This document shows positions 33,017 to 40,731 of a stretch of DNA of 64,000 bases, one piece after another (position 1 is the first letter of the stretch; every line of letters starts with the position of its first letter). The stretch is from Caldilinea sp. CFX5 (lineage in GTDB: Bacteria > Chloroflexota > Anaerolineae > Caldilineales > Caldilineaceae): assembly GCA_021405325.1 (NCBI GenBank), contig QWII01000005.1:124001-188000 (forward strand). The letters are read 5' to 3'. Position numbers and translations under genes: made by a program. The notes beneath the pieces are model-generated. The model made no database searches. It saw only the letters and a program-made list of their open reading frames with translations, and was not told the origin of the DNA.

Positions 33017-34245
33017 TGGACGCCAAATACATCAAAGTCAACTGCACAATTCCCGGCCTTGCCCTGGACGGCTGCCATGATCTCTGCACTGTACTCGCCG
33101 CCCTCGGCCAACTCATCATCGACAACGCCGGCCAAGGCTCCCCCCTATCCGTCCTAGTAACTCCCATAAATCGCAACGCCCCCCTCGCCAGCACCGTCGC
33201 CACCTCAGCCGCTTGTGGCCCGCTCACCGAATACCGCTGGACGCTGGAAAATCTGGCGACCGGGGGCCCTCTAGGCGCAGCCGTCACCTTTGCCGGCGCA
33301 CCCTTGGCCGATGCCAGTGCCGAATCGTATGTGGTGAGCGGTAGCTATAGCCTACCGCTGATCGACTGGAATGCTGTTGGTGGCCAGCTCTGCAACTACC
33401 GCGTGACGCTCACTGTAACCGACAACTGCAACCGCTATGCCACCGATGTAAAGACCAGTCTGCTACCGGGCAGCGCTCTCTACCATCGGATCTTCACCTA
33501 CACCGGTGCCGACCAAGTGATCACCGTCCCCGCTTGTGCCACCAAGATGCGCGCCAAATGCTGGGGTGCCGGGGGTCATTCGCAAAGCTACCTCCTCACC
33601 CACAGCGGCGGCGCTGGCGGCTACACCGCGCCCAGAGGGCCCCCGGTGATCCCCGTCACTCCTGGGGAACAGTTGCGCGTGGTGGTGGGCCAGGCGACGA
33701 CCGCCGTTACCTCCTATGGCTTTGCCGGCGCCACCAATCACGGGGCTGGGGGTGGTCTTAGCGGCATTTTTCGCAAAGCGGGGCCGGTGCGGGTGCTGCC
33801 CAGTGAAGCGCACTATGCGCTCATCATCGCCGGTGGTGGTGGCGGCGCCGACTATGCCGGCACAACGCAATCCCGCGGCGGCAACGGTAACGATCCCGTC
33901 TACAGCGGCGGTCAGAATTCCATGCAGGGGATTTCAGACAACACAGAGGGCAACGCCAGCGCCAACGGCGGCGGCGGTGGGGGTTATCGGGGTGGTGGTC
34001 GCCATTATCGGGACAGCATCCAAGGGCTGGCCACCATGCTGCCCTATGGTGGCGAAGGCGGCAGCGGCTACACCATCGCCGGCGCCACCAATGTAGTGAT
34101 GCTATCCACCCCAGACGGCCAACGCACCGCGCCCAACAGCAGCGACCCCGACTACCAAACGGGCGTTGGGGTGGGGGCGCCGGGGGCGATGGTGGATGCG
34201 GCAGGCGGTCATGGGTTGGTGGTGATCTACTGGATGACCGGTTAG
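33016..34245 (+). CDS. Glycine-rich tail fibre protein
   Basis: 409 aa. N-terminus 'CTIPGLALDGCHDLCTVLAA' is related to the IPGLTG...TTLADVLAAL attachment module. Residues 175-400 are a glycine-rich phage tip domain: 'CWGAGGHSQSYLLTHSGGAG', 'AGGGGGADYAGTTQSRGGNG', 'ANGGGGGGYRGGGRH' and a terminal GHGLVVIYW. Such polyglycine-type tips recognise host receptors. A 19-bp palindrome (33627-33645) is read as APRGPPV. Confidence 0.65.
   Translation: MDAKYIKVNCTIPGLALDGCHDLCTVLAALGQLIIDNAGQGSPLSVLVTPINRNAPLASTVATSAACGPLTEYRWTLENLATGGPLGAAVTFAGAPLADASAESYVVSGSYSLPLIDWNAVGGQLCNYRVTLTVTDNCNRYATDVKTSLLPGSALYHRIFTYTGADQVITVPACATKMRAKCWGAGGHSQSYLLTHSGGAGGYTAPRGPPVIPVTPGEQLRVVVGQATTAVTSYGFAGATNHGAGGGLSGIFRKAGPVRVLPSEAHYALIIAGGGGGADYAGTTQSRGGNGNDPVYSGGQNSMQGISDNTEGNASANGGGGGGYRGGGRHYRDSIQGLATMLPYGGEGGSGYTIAGATNVVMLSTPDGQRTAPNSSDPDYQTGVGVGAPGAMVDAAGGHGLVVIYWMTG
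33627..33645. repeat. 19-bp dispersed palindrome, copy 8
   Basis: CGCGCCCAGAGGGCCCCCG, in frame in the glycine-rich fibre gene. Confidence 0.65.
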
Positions 34246-34300
34246 AAGACAGGAAGACAAGGAGACAGGAAGAAGATCGTCAAATTCTTCTTGTCTTGTA
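34246..34300. repeat. STRR-like array 6 (AGACAGG)
   Basis: AGACAGG-type heptads at 34247-34274 and an inverse ATTCTTCTTGTCTTGT arm near 34284-34299, directly after a stop codon and before the 34327 gene. Confidence 0.55.
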
Positions 34301-34326
34301 ATAAAACACGTATCACAGAGGTAACT

Positions 34327-35493
34327 ATGCTCATCAATCTACATAGCATCATCGTCGACAAGCCGATCCCCGGCCTGACCGGCGTCACTTTCAACAAATG
34401 CACCACCCTGGCCGATGTCCTGGCCGCCCTCATCACCCAAGGCGGCGCCGACATTCACGCTACGGGGGGCAACTATGATCCCGCCACGGAAAACATAAGG
34501 ATTACCCTCAGCAATGGCAGCAGCTTTACGATCCCAGCCTCCCTGCTGCTGCCCGTGGTCGCCGATGGCGTCACCATCACCGGCAACGGCACCAACGCCA
34601 ACAAGCTGACCGGCTATAAAATCGCCTACGATGCCACCAGCGGCGCCCTCACCATCACCCCGCCGACGGGCGCGCCTGTCACCGTGCCGGCACAAACCGC
34701 CACGGAAGAAAAAGCCGCCGACCCCCACAACCTGCTGGGGTTGGGCGCCGGCGCCACTGTCACCACGCAACAGATGTTGGACTATCTCGCTGCCCATCTG
34801 CACGACTGTTGTTCGAGTGACACGCAGGAGATCCCGGCCAATGCGTTTGCTGATCCGGTGAACCCGACCCAAATGGAGGCGCAAGCCTGGATTGACAATC
34901 ATGGGCCGTTCAAGGCTGGCACACAAATTATCTACAACCGGTTTGTCAATGGGGATGTGGAAGATCCGGACTATGTCTGGTTGGTGAATGAGATTGGCGA
35001 CGCCACCAATGTCGAGAGTCCCGAACCAATCAAAGCCGGCGCCGGTCTCATCAACGCCACCGCCACCGGTCTGACCCAAAATGTCGCCAAAAACCCGGCC
35101 TTTTCCCAGATCGCCTATCAGCAGAATGCCGCCGCCACCACCGGCGCCAACAGCAACATCACCGTGCAATTTGCCGGTCGCTACCTGGTGACAGCCTCGG
35201 TCTGGTGGGCCTCGGAAACGTGGCTCACGGAATGCGGCATCCACGGCTTTATCAATGTCAACGGCACGATGGTCTACGCCGGCGGGCGCCTCGATCATAG
35301 CCGCAAACTGCAAACCGATCCGGTCAACAGTGGCAACAGCAAATTTCTCGCCTACACCACCGCGCTCACCTGCATTCTGTCACTCAACGCCGGCGACGTA
35401 GTGACCTTTACCCTCATCCACGATGACAACACTAGTCACAATTTGCTGACCACTAGCGGCTACTCCTGGTTTCAAGTGGAGAAACTATCATGA
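34327..35493 (+). CDS. Tail fibre protein with shared N-terminal module
   Basis: 388 aa from ATG 34327. Residues 1-40 ('IIVDKPIPGLTGVTFNKCTT' + LADVLAAL) match the collagen-like fibre at 26137. A beta repeat shaft follows, then a C-terminal C1q-like head ('FAGRYLVTASVWWASETWLT' ... 'YSWFQVEKLS'). Probably an alternative receptor-binding fibre. Overlaps the next gene by 4 bp. Confidence 0.6.
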   Translation: MLINLHSIIVDKPIPGLTGVTFNKCTTLADVLAALITQGGADIHATGGNYDPATENIRITLSNGSSFTIPASLLLPVVADGVTITGNGTNANKLTGYKIAYDATSGALTITPPTGAPVTVPAQTATEEKAADPHNLLGLGAGATVTTQQMLDYLAAHLHDCCSSDTQEIPANAFADPVNPTQMEAQAWIDNHGPFKAGTQIIYNRFVNGDVEDPDYVWLVNEIGDATNVESPEPIKAGAGLINATATGLTQNVAKNPAFSQIAYQQNAAATTGANSNITVQFAGRYLVTASVWWASETWLTECGIHGFINVNGTMVYAGGRLDHSRKLQTDPVNSGNSKFLAYTTALTCILSLNAGDVVTFTLIHDDNTSHNLLTTSGYSWFQVEKLS

Positions 35494-35942
35494 CCTACAA
35501 ACTGCTCGTTTTACACAACAACGGCGTGATCAGCGCTGCCCTCATCATCGCGGTTATCGACAGCACAGTGCAAACCACACTGGTCACCATCGATCCGGCC
35601 AAAGACCGCGCCTATCGCACCGCCCACGACGACCAAACTGTCAGCCGGCGCACCTATGAAGAGGCCGTAGGCATCTTTGAAAAGCGGCTGATCATCACCG
35701 ACGCGCATGGCAATCGCTCTGTCCATCCTGCTGACAGTCTGCTCCTTCCCATCACCAAACATGCTGCGGGAGCCCCAGGGGCACGGGCAGGCGGCGAGAC
35801 GAGAACGCTAGATCTGCCTGACATCCTGGCCCATGCCGTCGCCGGTAAATATGTCGTGAAGAACAAAAAGCTTGAGCTTAACCCCAACTGGCAAGAGCCA
35901 ACCATCTTGATCACGGCTCCTAATGCCCCCTCGACCCCATAA
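35490..35942 (+). CDS. Hypothetical late protein
   Basis: 150 aa, coupled to the fibre gene by an ATGA overlap; the last plus-strand gene of the late operon. The N-terminal half is beta-rich, and a charged C-terminal region has 'LDLPDILAHAVAGKYVV'. It could be a fibre chaperone given its position (inference). No motif recognised. Confidence 0.5.
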   Translation: MTYKLLVLHNNGVISAALIIAVIDSTVQTTLVTIDPAKDRAYRTAHDDQTVSRRTYEEAVGIFEKRLIITDAHGNRSVHPADSLLLPITKHAAGAPGARAGGETRTLDLPDILAHAVAGKYVVKNKKLELNPNWQEPTILITAPNAPSTP

Positions 35943-35985
35943 AAAAAGCCGGGGCAAATTTCCAACAGTTGGAAATTTGCCCCGG
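35941..35985 (-). terminator. Terminator between convergent units
   Basis: A 17-bp perfect stem (35949-35965 with 35969-35985, arm begins CCGGGGCAAATTTCC). The A7 run at 35941-35947 gives a U-tract for minus-strand transcripts, so it ends the terminase/LuxR unit; the stem also lies right after the plus-strand stop. Confidence 0.75.
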
Positions 35986-35986
35986 T

Positions 35987-36187
35987 TCATAACTCTTCTT
36001 TGCACACCTTCGCCACCAACGCCACCAGGTGCGGCACCTCCAATTTCTCTTTGATCGTCACCAAATACCGGTAAACCGAATCGGTCTTGATCCGCAACTC
36101 CCCCGCAATCTCTGGCGGCGCCTGCCCCGCCGCCAATCGCCGGCACACCTCCCGTTCCCGCTCGGTCAATTCAAAGGCCGGATGCAT
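35987..36187 (-). CDS. LuxR-type HTH protein (third orphan)
   Basis: 66 aa from ATG 36187, after AAGGAAGGG; an in-frame GTG at 36193 is possible. 'LTEREREVCRRLAAGQAPPE' then 'IAGELRIKTDSVYRYLVTIK' is a LuxR/GerE HTH without any sensor domain. It lies at the end of the minus-strand terminase unit, just after a small helical gene. Confidence 0.7.
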   Translation of the reverse strand: MHPAFELTEREREVCRRLAAGQAPPEIAGELRIKTDSVYRYLVTIKEKLEVPHLVALVAKVCKEEL

Positions 36188-36189
36188 GA

Positions 36190-36387
36190 TCACCCTTCCT
36201 TTTGCTCACGATATGCCACCGCCGCCCGCAGAAAATCCCGCACCTCGATTAGCAGCGCATCAGTGGCACCCTCACGGATTGCCAGCAGCGAAGAGATCAA
36301 TGCATCAGCCGCCAAGCACGCTTGCGTCAAACGCGTCACGTGCTGTTTCAGCATTACCATTTCATCCCCTTGCCCACTCTGGTCCAT
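36190..36387 (-). CDS. Small helical protein
   Basis: 65 aa from ATG 36387; the frame extends to 36438 but that part is heptad-repeat DNA. Helical: 'LKQHVTRLTQACLAADALIS', 'EVRDFLRAAVAYREQKEG'. Ends by overlapping the LuxR-type gene. No family recognised. Confidence 0.5.
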   Translation of the reverse strand: MDQSGQGDEMVMLKQHVTRLTQACLAADALISSLLAIREGATDALLIEVRDFLRAAVAYREQKEG

Positions 36388-36400
36388 CACCCTGTCACCC

Positions 36401-36442
36401 CCATTAACCATTAATGATTCTCCATTCTCCATTAACAATTAC
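36401..36442. repeat. STRR-like heptad array 7 (CCATTAA)
   Basis: Six perfect heptad steps: CCATTAA CCATTAA TGATTCT CCATTCT CCATTAA CAATTAC, exactly filling the gap between the terminase stop and the next small gene on the minus strand. Confidence 0.7.
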
Positions 36443-37846
36443 TCAGGCCATACTTGACACCATGCCATACCGACACCCGGCCAGCGCCAGAGCAAAGGCA
36501 TCCGCATAATCATCCTTCAGCCCATTGGGCGCCCGCAGGCTGTTGTTTTCAATGTTAGCTAACTGCGAACGGGTCTCACTACACGCCACCCGACACGACC
36601 CATTTTGCAACGCTTCCGCGGTCAGATCATACATCAGCACCTTACCCCGTTCGTCACTATTCCAGCCCGGTCGTCCATCCAGCCCATAGGCAATGGTCGC
36701 ATCGCCAAACGCCTGCAGGGCCAAGATGGTGGCATGACCATGATTCTGCCGCTCCGGCATCACCGTCGCCCGATTGTAATAGGTCGCTACCTGCCGGATC
36801 TGCGCCCCAAACGTCCCCGGCTCCAGCTTACCGGCCAGCGTCGCCACCTGCGCCCATGTCTGCACGTCGATCACGCACGCCACCGAATCATCACTACTAG
36901 GGTTGCCCTCCGCACTGTCGGCGCCGATCATGTACCGCCGCCCCCGTTCCGGCAATTGATAAATGGTCAGCCCCGGCAACGCCGGTATCCCTTGCACTTG
37001 GAGATGTGCACTCTCCACTTTACAAAATTCAATCCAAGCCAGGGCAAGCCGCTTGTCTTTTTGCCGGGGCGCCAATGCCTGTTCATCCGTCGCCGGATAT
37101 TGCTCATATAAATCATCTAGCGCCCCTGTCCTTGCCTGCGCATCCAATCGCTGCGCATTATACCACGCCAGATCCCGCCCCGGATGCACCGACCATGGCA
37201 AGAAAACGGGGTGCCAGCCATTCTCCCCGCGTTTGGCAGCACGGTAGATTTGTTTGAACTCGCTTAGGGGCGCCTCTTTGTCGGCCCGACTCAAGAGGAT
37301 GAGCTGACCCCCATTGTCAATCGTCGGCTTCACACTCCGCATCAGCCGGTTCAAATTCGGCACTAGATCCGCCTCATCCACCAGTACCGCGTTCGCTGTA
37401 TAACTATCGCCAGCAGTGGTTGGAAAAGCCAAGGCGCGCGACCCGTTGGAGAGTACCCACTCATGGGCATTATCTACCGTCACCCCTCGACAGCGCATCC
37501 AATCCGGCAGCCGGCTATACATGCCCTTTAACCGCTCTTCGCTCAAAAGCTCCATCGCCTCATCATCCCGTCGGCTGAAGAGCAACCCCGTCCACGCCGG
37601 CGCAAACAACATCCGGTGCAGAAAATACCCCAACATCAACCACGTCATCCCCAACTGGCGCGCCTTTAGGATGATCAATTGCCGATGCGACCCCAGCGCC
37701 GCCAACACCGGCTCTTGCCCAGGCCACAAGTCAAAGCCCACCCAAGCCTGCTCTGTCGCATTAAAGAGGCGCAAGTAGGTGACAAAAAAGTAAGTGATAC
37801 TTTTAGAACATTTGAGCCATTCCAATTTCTGCCGCTCTGGACTCAC
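36443..37846 (-). CDS. Terminase large subunit
   Basis: 467 aa DNA-packaging ATPase/nuclease. ATPase: 'LIILKARQLGMTWLMLGYF' (Walker A variant, about 58-69) and 'ANAVLVDEADLV' (Walker B with catalytic Glu, about 151-162). Nuclease: 'YMIGADSAEGNPSSDDS' (first Asp, about 318) and 'DDYADAFALALAG' near the C-terminus, the RNase H-like acidic residues. Its start overlaps the small-subunit stop by 4 bp. It is on the opposite strand to the capsid genes, an unusual order. Confidence 0.8.
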   Translation of the reverse strand: MSPERQKLEWLKCSKSITYFFVTYLRLFNATEQAWVGFDLWPGQEPVLAALGSHRQLIILKARQLGMTWLMLGYFLHRMLFAPAWTGLLFSRRDDEAMELLSEERLKGMYSRLPDWMRCRGVTVDNAHEWVLSNGSRALAFPTTAGDSYTANAVLVDEADLVPNLNRLMRSVKPTIDNGGQLILLSRADKEAPLSEFKQIYRAAKRGENGWHPVFLPWSVHPGRDLAWYNAQRLDAQARTGALDDLYEQYPATDEQALAPRQKDKRLALAWIEFCKVESAHLQVQGIPALPGLTIYQLPERGRRYMIGADSAEGNPSSDDSVACVIDVQTWAQVATLAGKLEPGTFGAQIRQVATYYNRATVMPERQNHGHATILALQAFGDATIAYGLDGRPGWNSDERGKVLMYDLTAEALQNGSCRVACSETRSQLANIENNSLRAPNGLKDDYADAFALALAGCRYGMVSSMA

Positions 37847-38499
37847 CCTGCCACCTTGTCACCTTGTCTCTGGCTCTCCCACTCCTGCAATTCCTTCTGA
37901 GCCGTCGCTAAATCGTCAGCCGTATAGTTGCCGGGTTTGATGGTATTATCCACCGTTTGTTTCATCCGCGGCACATAGTCCCCTGTCATCTCCAATGCCA
38001 GTTTGAGCGCCGGCACATCCCCGGTCACCGCCGTCCGCACCAGCGCATCATAGAGATCCCGCCGATGCCGCCACAATGGCGCCGCCTGCAATTTCTCAAT
38101 CTCTTCATCAATCGTCGGATTTTTCTCTTTCCACTGACGGATAGTGCGATCTGTCTTCAATCCTAATGCCTGTGCCAATTCCAATTGGGTTGCCGGCAGC
38201 CGTCCAATCACCGGCGAAGCCGCCCAGGCAATATAAGCCGCCAGCCGCCAGGGAAAGCGTTCGGTCAACGCCACATACTCCTGATACCAACTATAGATGA
38301 TCAGTCCTTGACTTGGCTCAACGGCGCCTTCATTCGGAGTCTCCAACGACGAAGAAGCGGAATTTTCGGAATTGGGCGCAACTGTATGATTACACGAAAT
38401 CGCCTCACCAGCGCGCCGATCCCCCTTTGGCGTCACCTTCGCCGGCCGTGGCCTCTTTCCTGCGTTGCTTAACGCCCGTTGCCTTTGCTCCTTACTCAT
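37843..38499 (-). CDS. Terminase small subunit (phBC6A51-type HTH)
   Basis: 218 aa. Residues 85-180 hold 'AAYIAWAASPVIGRLPATQL' + ELAQALGLKTDRTIRQWKE followed by W.HR.DLYDAL...A..GD..ALKLALE, the pattern of phBC6A51-type HTH domains found in small terminases. A basic N-terminus (residues 1-30) and a C-terminal helix that may contact the large subunit flank it. It binds the packaging site and hands DNA to the large subunit. Confidence 0.7.
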   Translation of the reverse strand: MSKEQRQRALSNAGKRPRPAKVTPKGDRRAGEAISCNHTVAPNSENSASSSLETPNEGAVEPSQGLIIYSWYQEYVALTERFPWRLAAYIAWAASPVIGRLPATQLELAQALGLKTDRTIRQWKEKNPTIDEEIEKLQAAPLWRHRRDLYDALVRTAVTGDVPALKLALEMTGDYVPRMKQTVDNTIKPGNYTADDLATAQKELQEWESQRQGDKVAG

Positions 38500-38845
38500 C
38501 GCCTTTGAATTTCCATGCTATCAATTGAATATTCCATAGACCATAAGGCGCCAGGCATCGAAGTCGCTGGCCTGGACTATACGACTTCGGACTACGCGAC
38601 TCTGGACTACCGTTACAGTTTACCATTCCTTAAGAAATATCGCACAAACGTACTACGCCCTCATAACGCACCACTCCCTCGTCTCTTTCCAATCGATCCG
38701 CTGTTAAATCTCTCGTCCAATCCGCTCCTTTCTCGAATCCGTTGTTAAATCCGCTGTTGTGTTTGTCCAATCCACCCCCATTCGCTATACTTACCCCAAC
38801 TTCACCTACCCAGCACCAGGATCAGAAACTGAACTAGAAGAGACG
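38500..38845. other. Intergenic region with GACT and AATCCGCTG repeats
   Basis: No gene seen. It contains a GGACTAT/ACGACTT/CGGACTA-type array with 7-8 base period (38571-38610), and four AATCCG(C/T)T(G/C) repeats (about 38695-38770) like the AATCCGTTG triplet at 11744-11780. Divergent promoters for the terminase unit and the AlbA_2 gene are expected here. Confidence 0.4.
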
Positions 38846-40404
38846 ATGAACACAAACGCGCTCCCAATCAACATCAATGATCTCCTACATGGCAAGTCTG
38901 TCGAATGGGAGCGGCTGGAGTTCAAGGCCGGCTGGAATCCGTTGGACATCCTACAGACCATCTGCGCCTTTGCCAACGACTTTCACAACTTGGGCGCGGT
39001 GGCTATCTCATTGTTGGCGTGGCTGAACAGGATGGCCGCCCGGTGCTGCCTCCCGTCGGCGTGAGCGAGGATGCGATTGACGGCATCCAAAAGGAGATCC
39101 TGAATCTGGGCCACACCGCCCTGCAGCCGGCCTATCACCCAGTGGTCATTCCCTATCTACTCATGGATCGTACCATTGTCATTATCTGGGCGCCGGGTGG
39201 GCAAACGCGACCCTATAAAGCAAAATTAGGCCTGGGCAAAGAGAACAAGGAGTTTGGTTACTTTATCCGCAAAGGTTCCAGCACCGTGCGCGCTCGCGGT
39301 GCCGATGAAATCGAACTGCTCTCCCTGGCCGCCACCGTTCCCTTTGATGATCGGCTCAATCAACAAGCGCAAGTCACCGACCTCGACCAGACCCTCATGG
39401 TCGATTTTCTGCGCGATGTCGATAGCACTCTGGCCACTAGCGCCCCTACCCTGCCCCTACTCGAACTGGGCCGCCAGATGCATGTCATCGGCGGCCCCAC
39501 CGAAGCCCCCTTCCCGCTCAATGTCGGGCTGCTCTTCTTCAATCGCGAGCCACACCGCTTCTTTCCCGTCACGCAGATCGATGTCGTCTGGTTTCCCGAT
39601 GGCCCCGGCGGTGATAAGTTTACGGAAAAGGTCTTTCAAGGGCCGATTCCTCGCATGGTGCGTGAAGTACTCGACTATATTCGTCGCAACTACCTAAGCG
39701 AGACGGTAATCAAACAGCGCAACCGCGCCGAGGCCACCCGTGTGACCAACTTCCCCTACGAAGCCATTGAAGAAGCAGTGGTCAATGCCGTCTATCATCG
39801 CAGTTATGAAATTCGCGAGCCAGTCGAGATTCGCATCACACCCGACGATCTAGTCGTCCTCAGTCACCCTGGCCCTGACCGTTCCATTCGCATGGATCAA
39901 TTACGCATCGGGCGGGCCGTCACCCGCCGCTATCGCAATCGCCGCATCGGTGAATTTCTGAAAGAGTTAGATCTCACTGAAGGTCGCGCTACTGGCATCC
40001 CTAAGATCCTCAACGCCATGCAGCGCAATGGTTCCCCACCACCCGAATTTGAAAGCGATGAGGAACGCAACTATTTTCTGGTGCGCCTGCCAGTCCACCC
40101 GGCAGCCCAAACAAAGGACGAACTTACACCTACAGCGGATGAGGCCGGGTCAGGGCCGAGTCGAGGCCGAGTCGAGGCCGAGTCAGCAGCCGATCAGATC
40201 ATGCTCATTCTGCAACAGGGTGAAGCGTCCGCTGCTGAAATCGCGACTGCTTTAGGGAAAAACAGCGTGTCAGGTGCACTGAAAAGAGCGCTTCGCATCC
40301 TCCTTGCCCAGGGTCAGATTGAACAGACCATACCTGACAAGCCCCAGAGCCGCCTCCAAAAATATCGGTTGGCACGCCCATCAGCTATATCGCCAGCACC
40401 ATAG
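38846..40404 (+). pseudogene. AlbA_2 / RecG-related ATPase regulator, frameshifted
   Basis: Two frames together give a COG2865-type protein. Frame one from ATG 38846 reads '[20 protein letters not shown]' + [11 protein letters not shown]; the continuation [19 protein letters not shown] is in the other frame. A single missing base near 38995 (GGCGCGG where GGCGGCGG is expected) restores it. Domains: AlbA_2 putative nucleic-acid binding (about 1-130), an ATPase-like part ('FPYEAIEEAVVNAVYHRSYE' with the N..HR box) and a C-terminal winged helix. A short tandem repeat encodes SRGRVEAES. Such proteins border defence genes frequently. Confidence 0.65.
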
Positions 40405-40523
40405 TTCATTGCTACGCTGCCGTAATTAACTATACTGCCCTTGCATTTCAGATTTTTGTAATTTGCACGTTCACCCAATCCTCGTTATACTTACAGAAAT
40501 CTTATTTCCTTTTATCTTTGCAA

Positions 40524-40561
40524 CAAAAAAGCGTCGGGTCAGCCTTTTTCTGACCCGACGC
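40524..40561 (-). terminator. 12-bp hairpin with A-tract
   Basis: GCGTCGGGTCAG (40531-40542) and CTGACCCGACGC (40550-40561). The A-run just before it makes a U-tract on the minus strand, so as a terminator it faces minus; on plus it still separates the AlbA_2 gene from the helicase operon. Confidence 0.5.
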
Positions 40562-40674
40562 TATGCACCCACTGCTGAGCCTTTGTACCAAACCAGCAGC
40601 AGGCTTGTGGACTGTAGTATACCGCATCCCTCGCCCCTTCTGCACATCCGTTCTAGCATGCTCAGTAGATCCAA

Positions 40675-40695
40675 CTTAACACCGGCTTTGTTAAG
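40675..40695. promoter_or_regulatory. Possible operator of the defence operon
   Basis: CTTAACA-CCGGCTT-TGTTAAG inverted repeat about 36 bp before ATG 40732, with AT-rich promoter-like DNA (TATATTGTCATGTATAGG) right after it. A repressor site is plausible. Confidence 0.45.
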
Positions 40696-40731
40696 TATAT
40701 TGTCATGTATAGGATGTGAGCTGCACTACTC

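Noticed and set aside
32280..33287. Minus-strand ORF of 335 aa
   Set aside because: Antisense to the SH3b, LuxR-type and fibre genes, all of which have recognisable domains.
34339..35313. Minus-strand ORF of 324 aa
   Set aside because: Shadow of the fibre gene, which shares a clear N-terminal module with another fibre.
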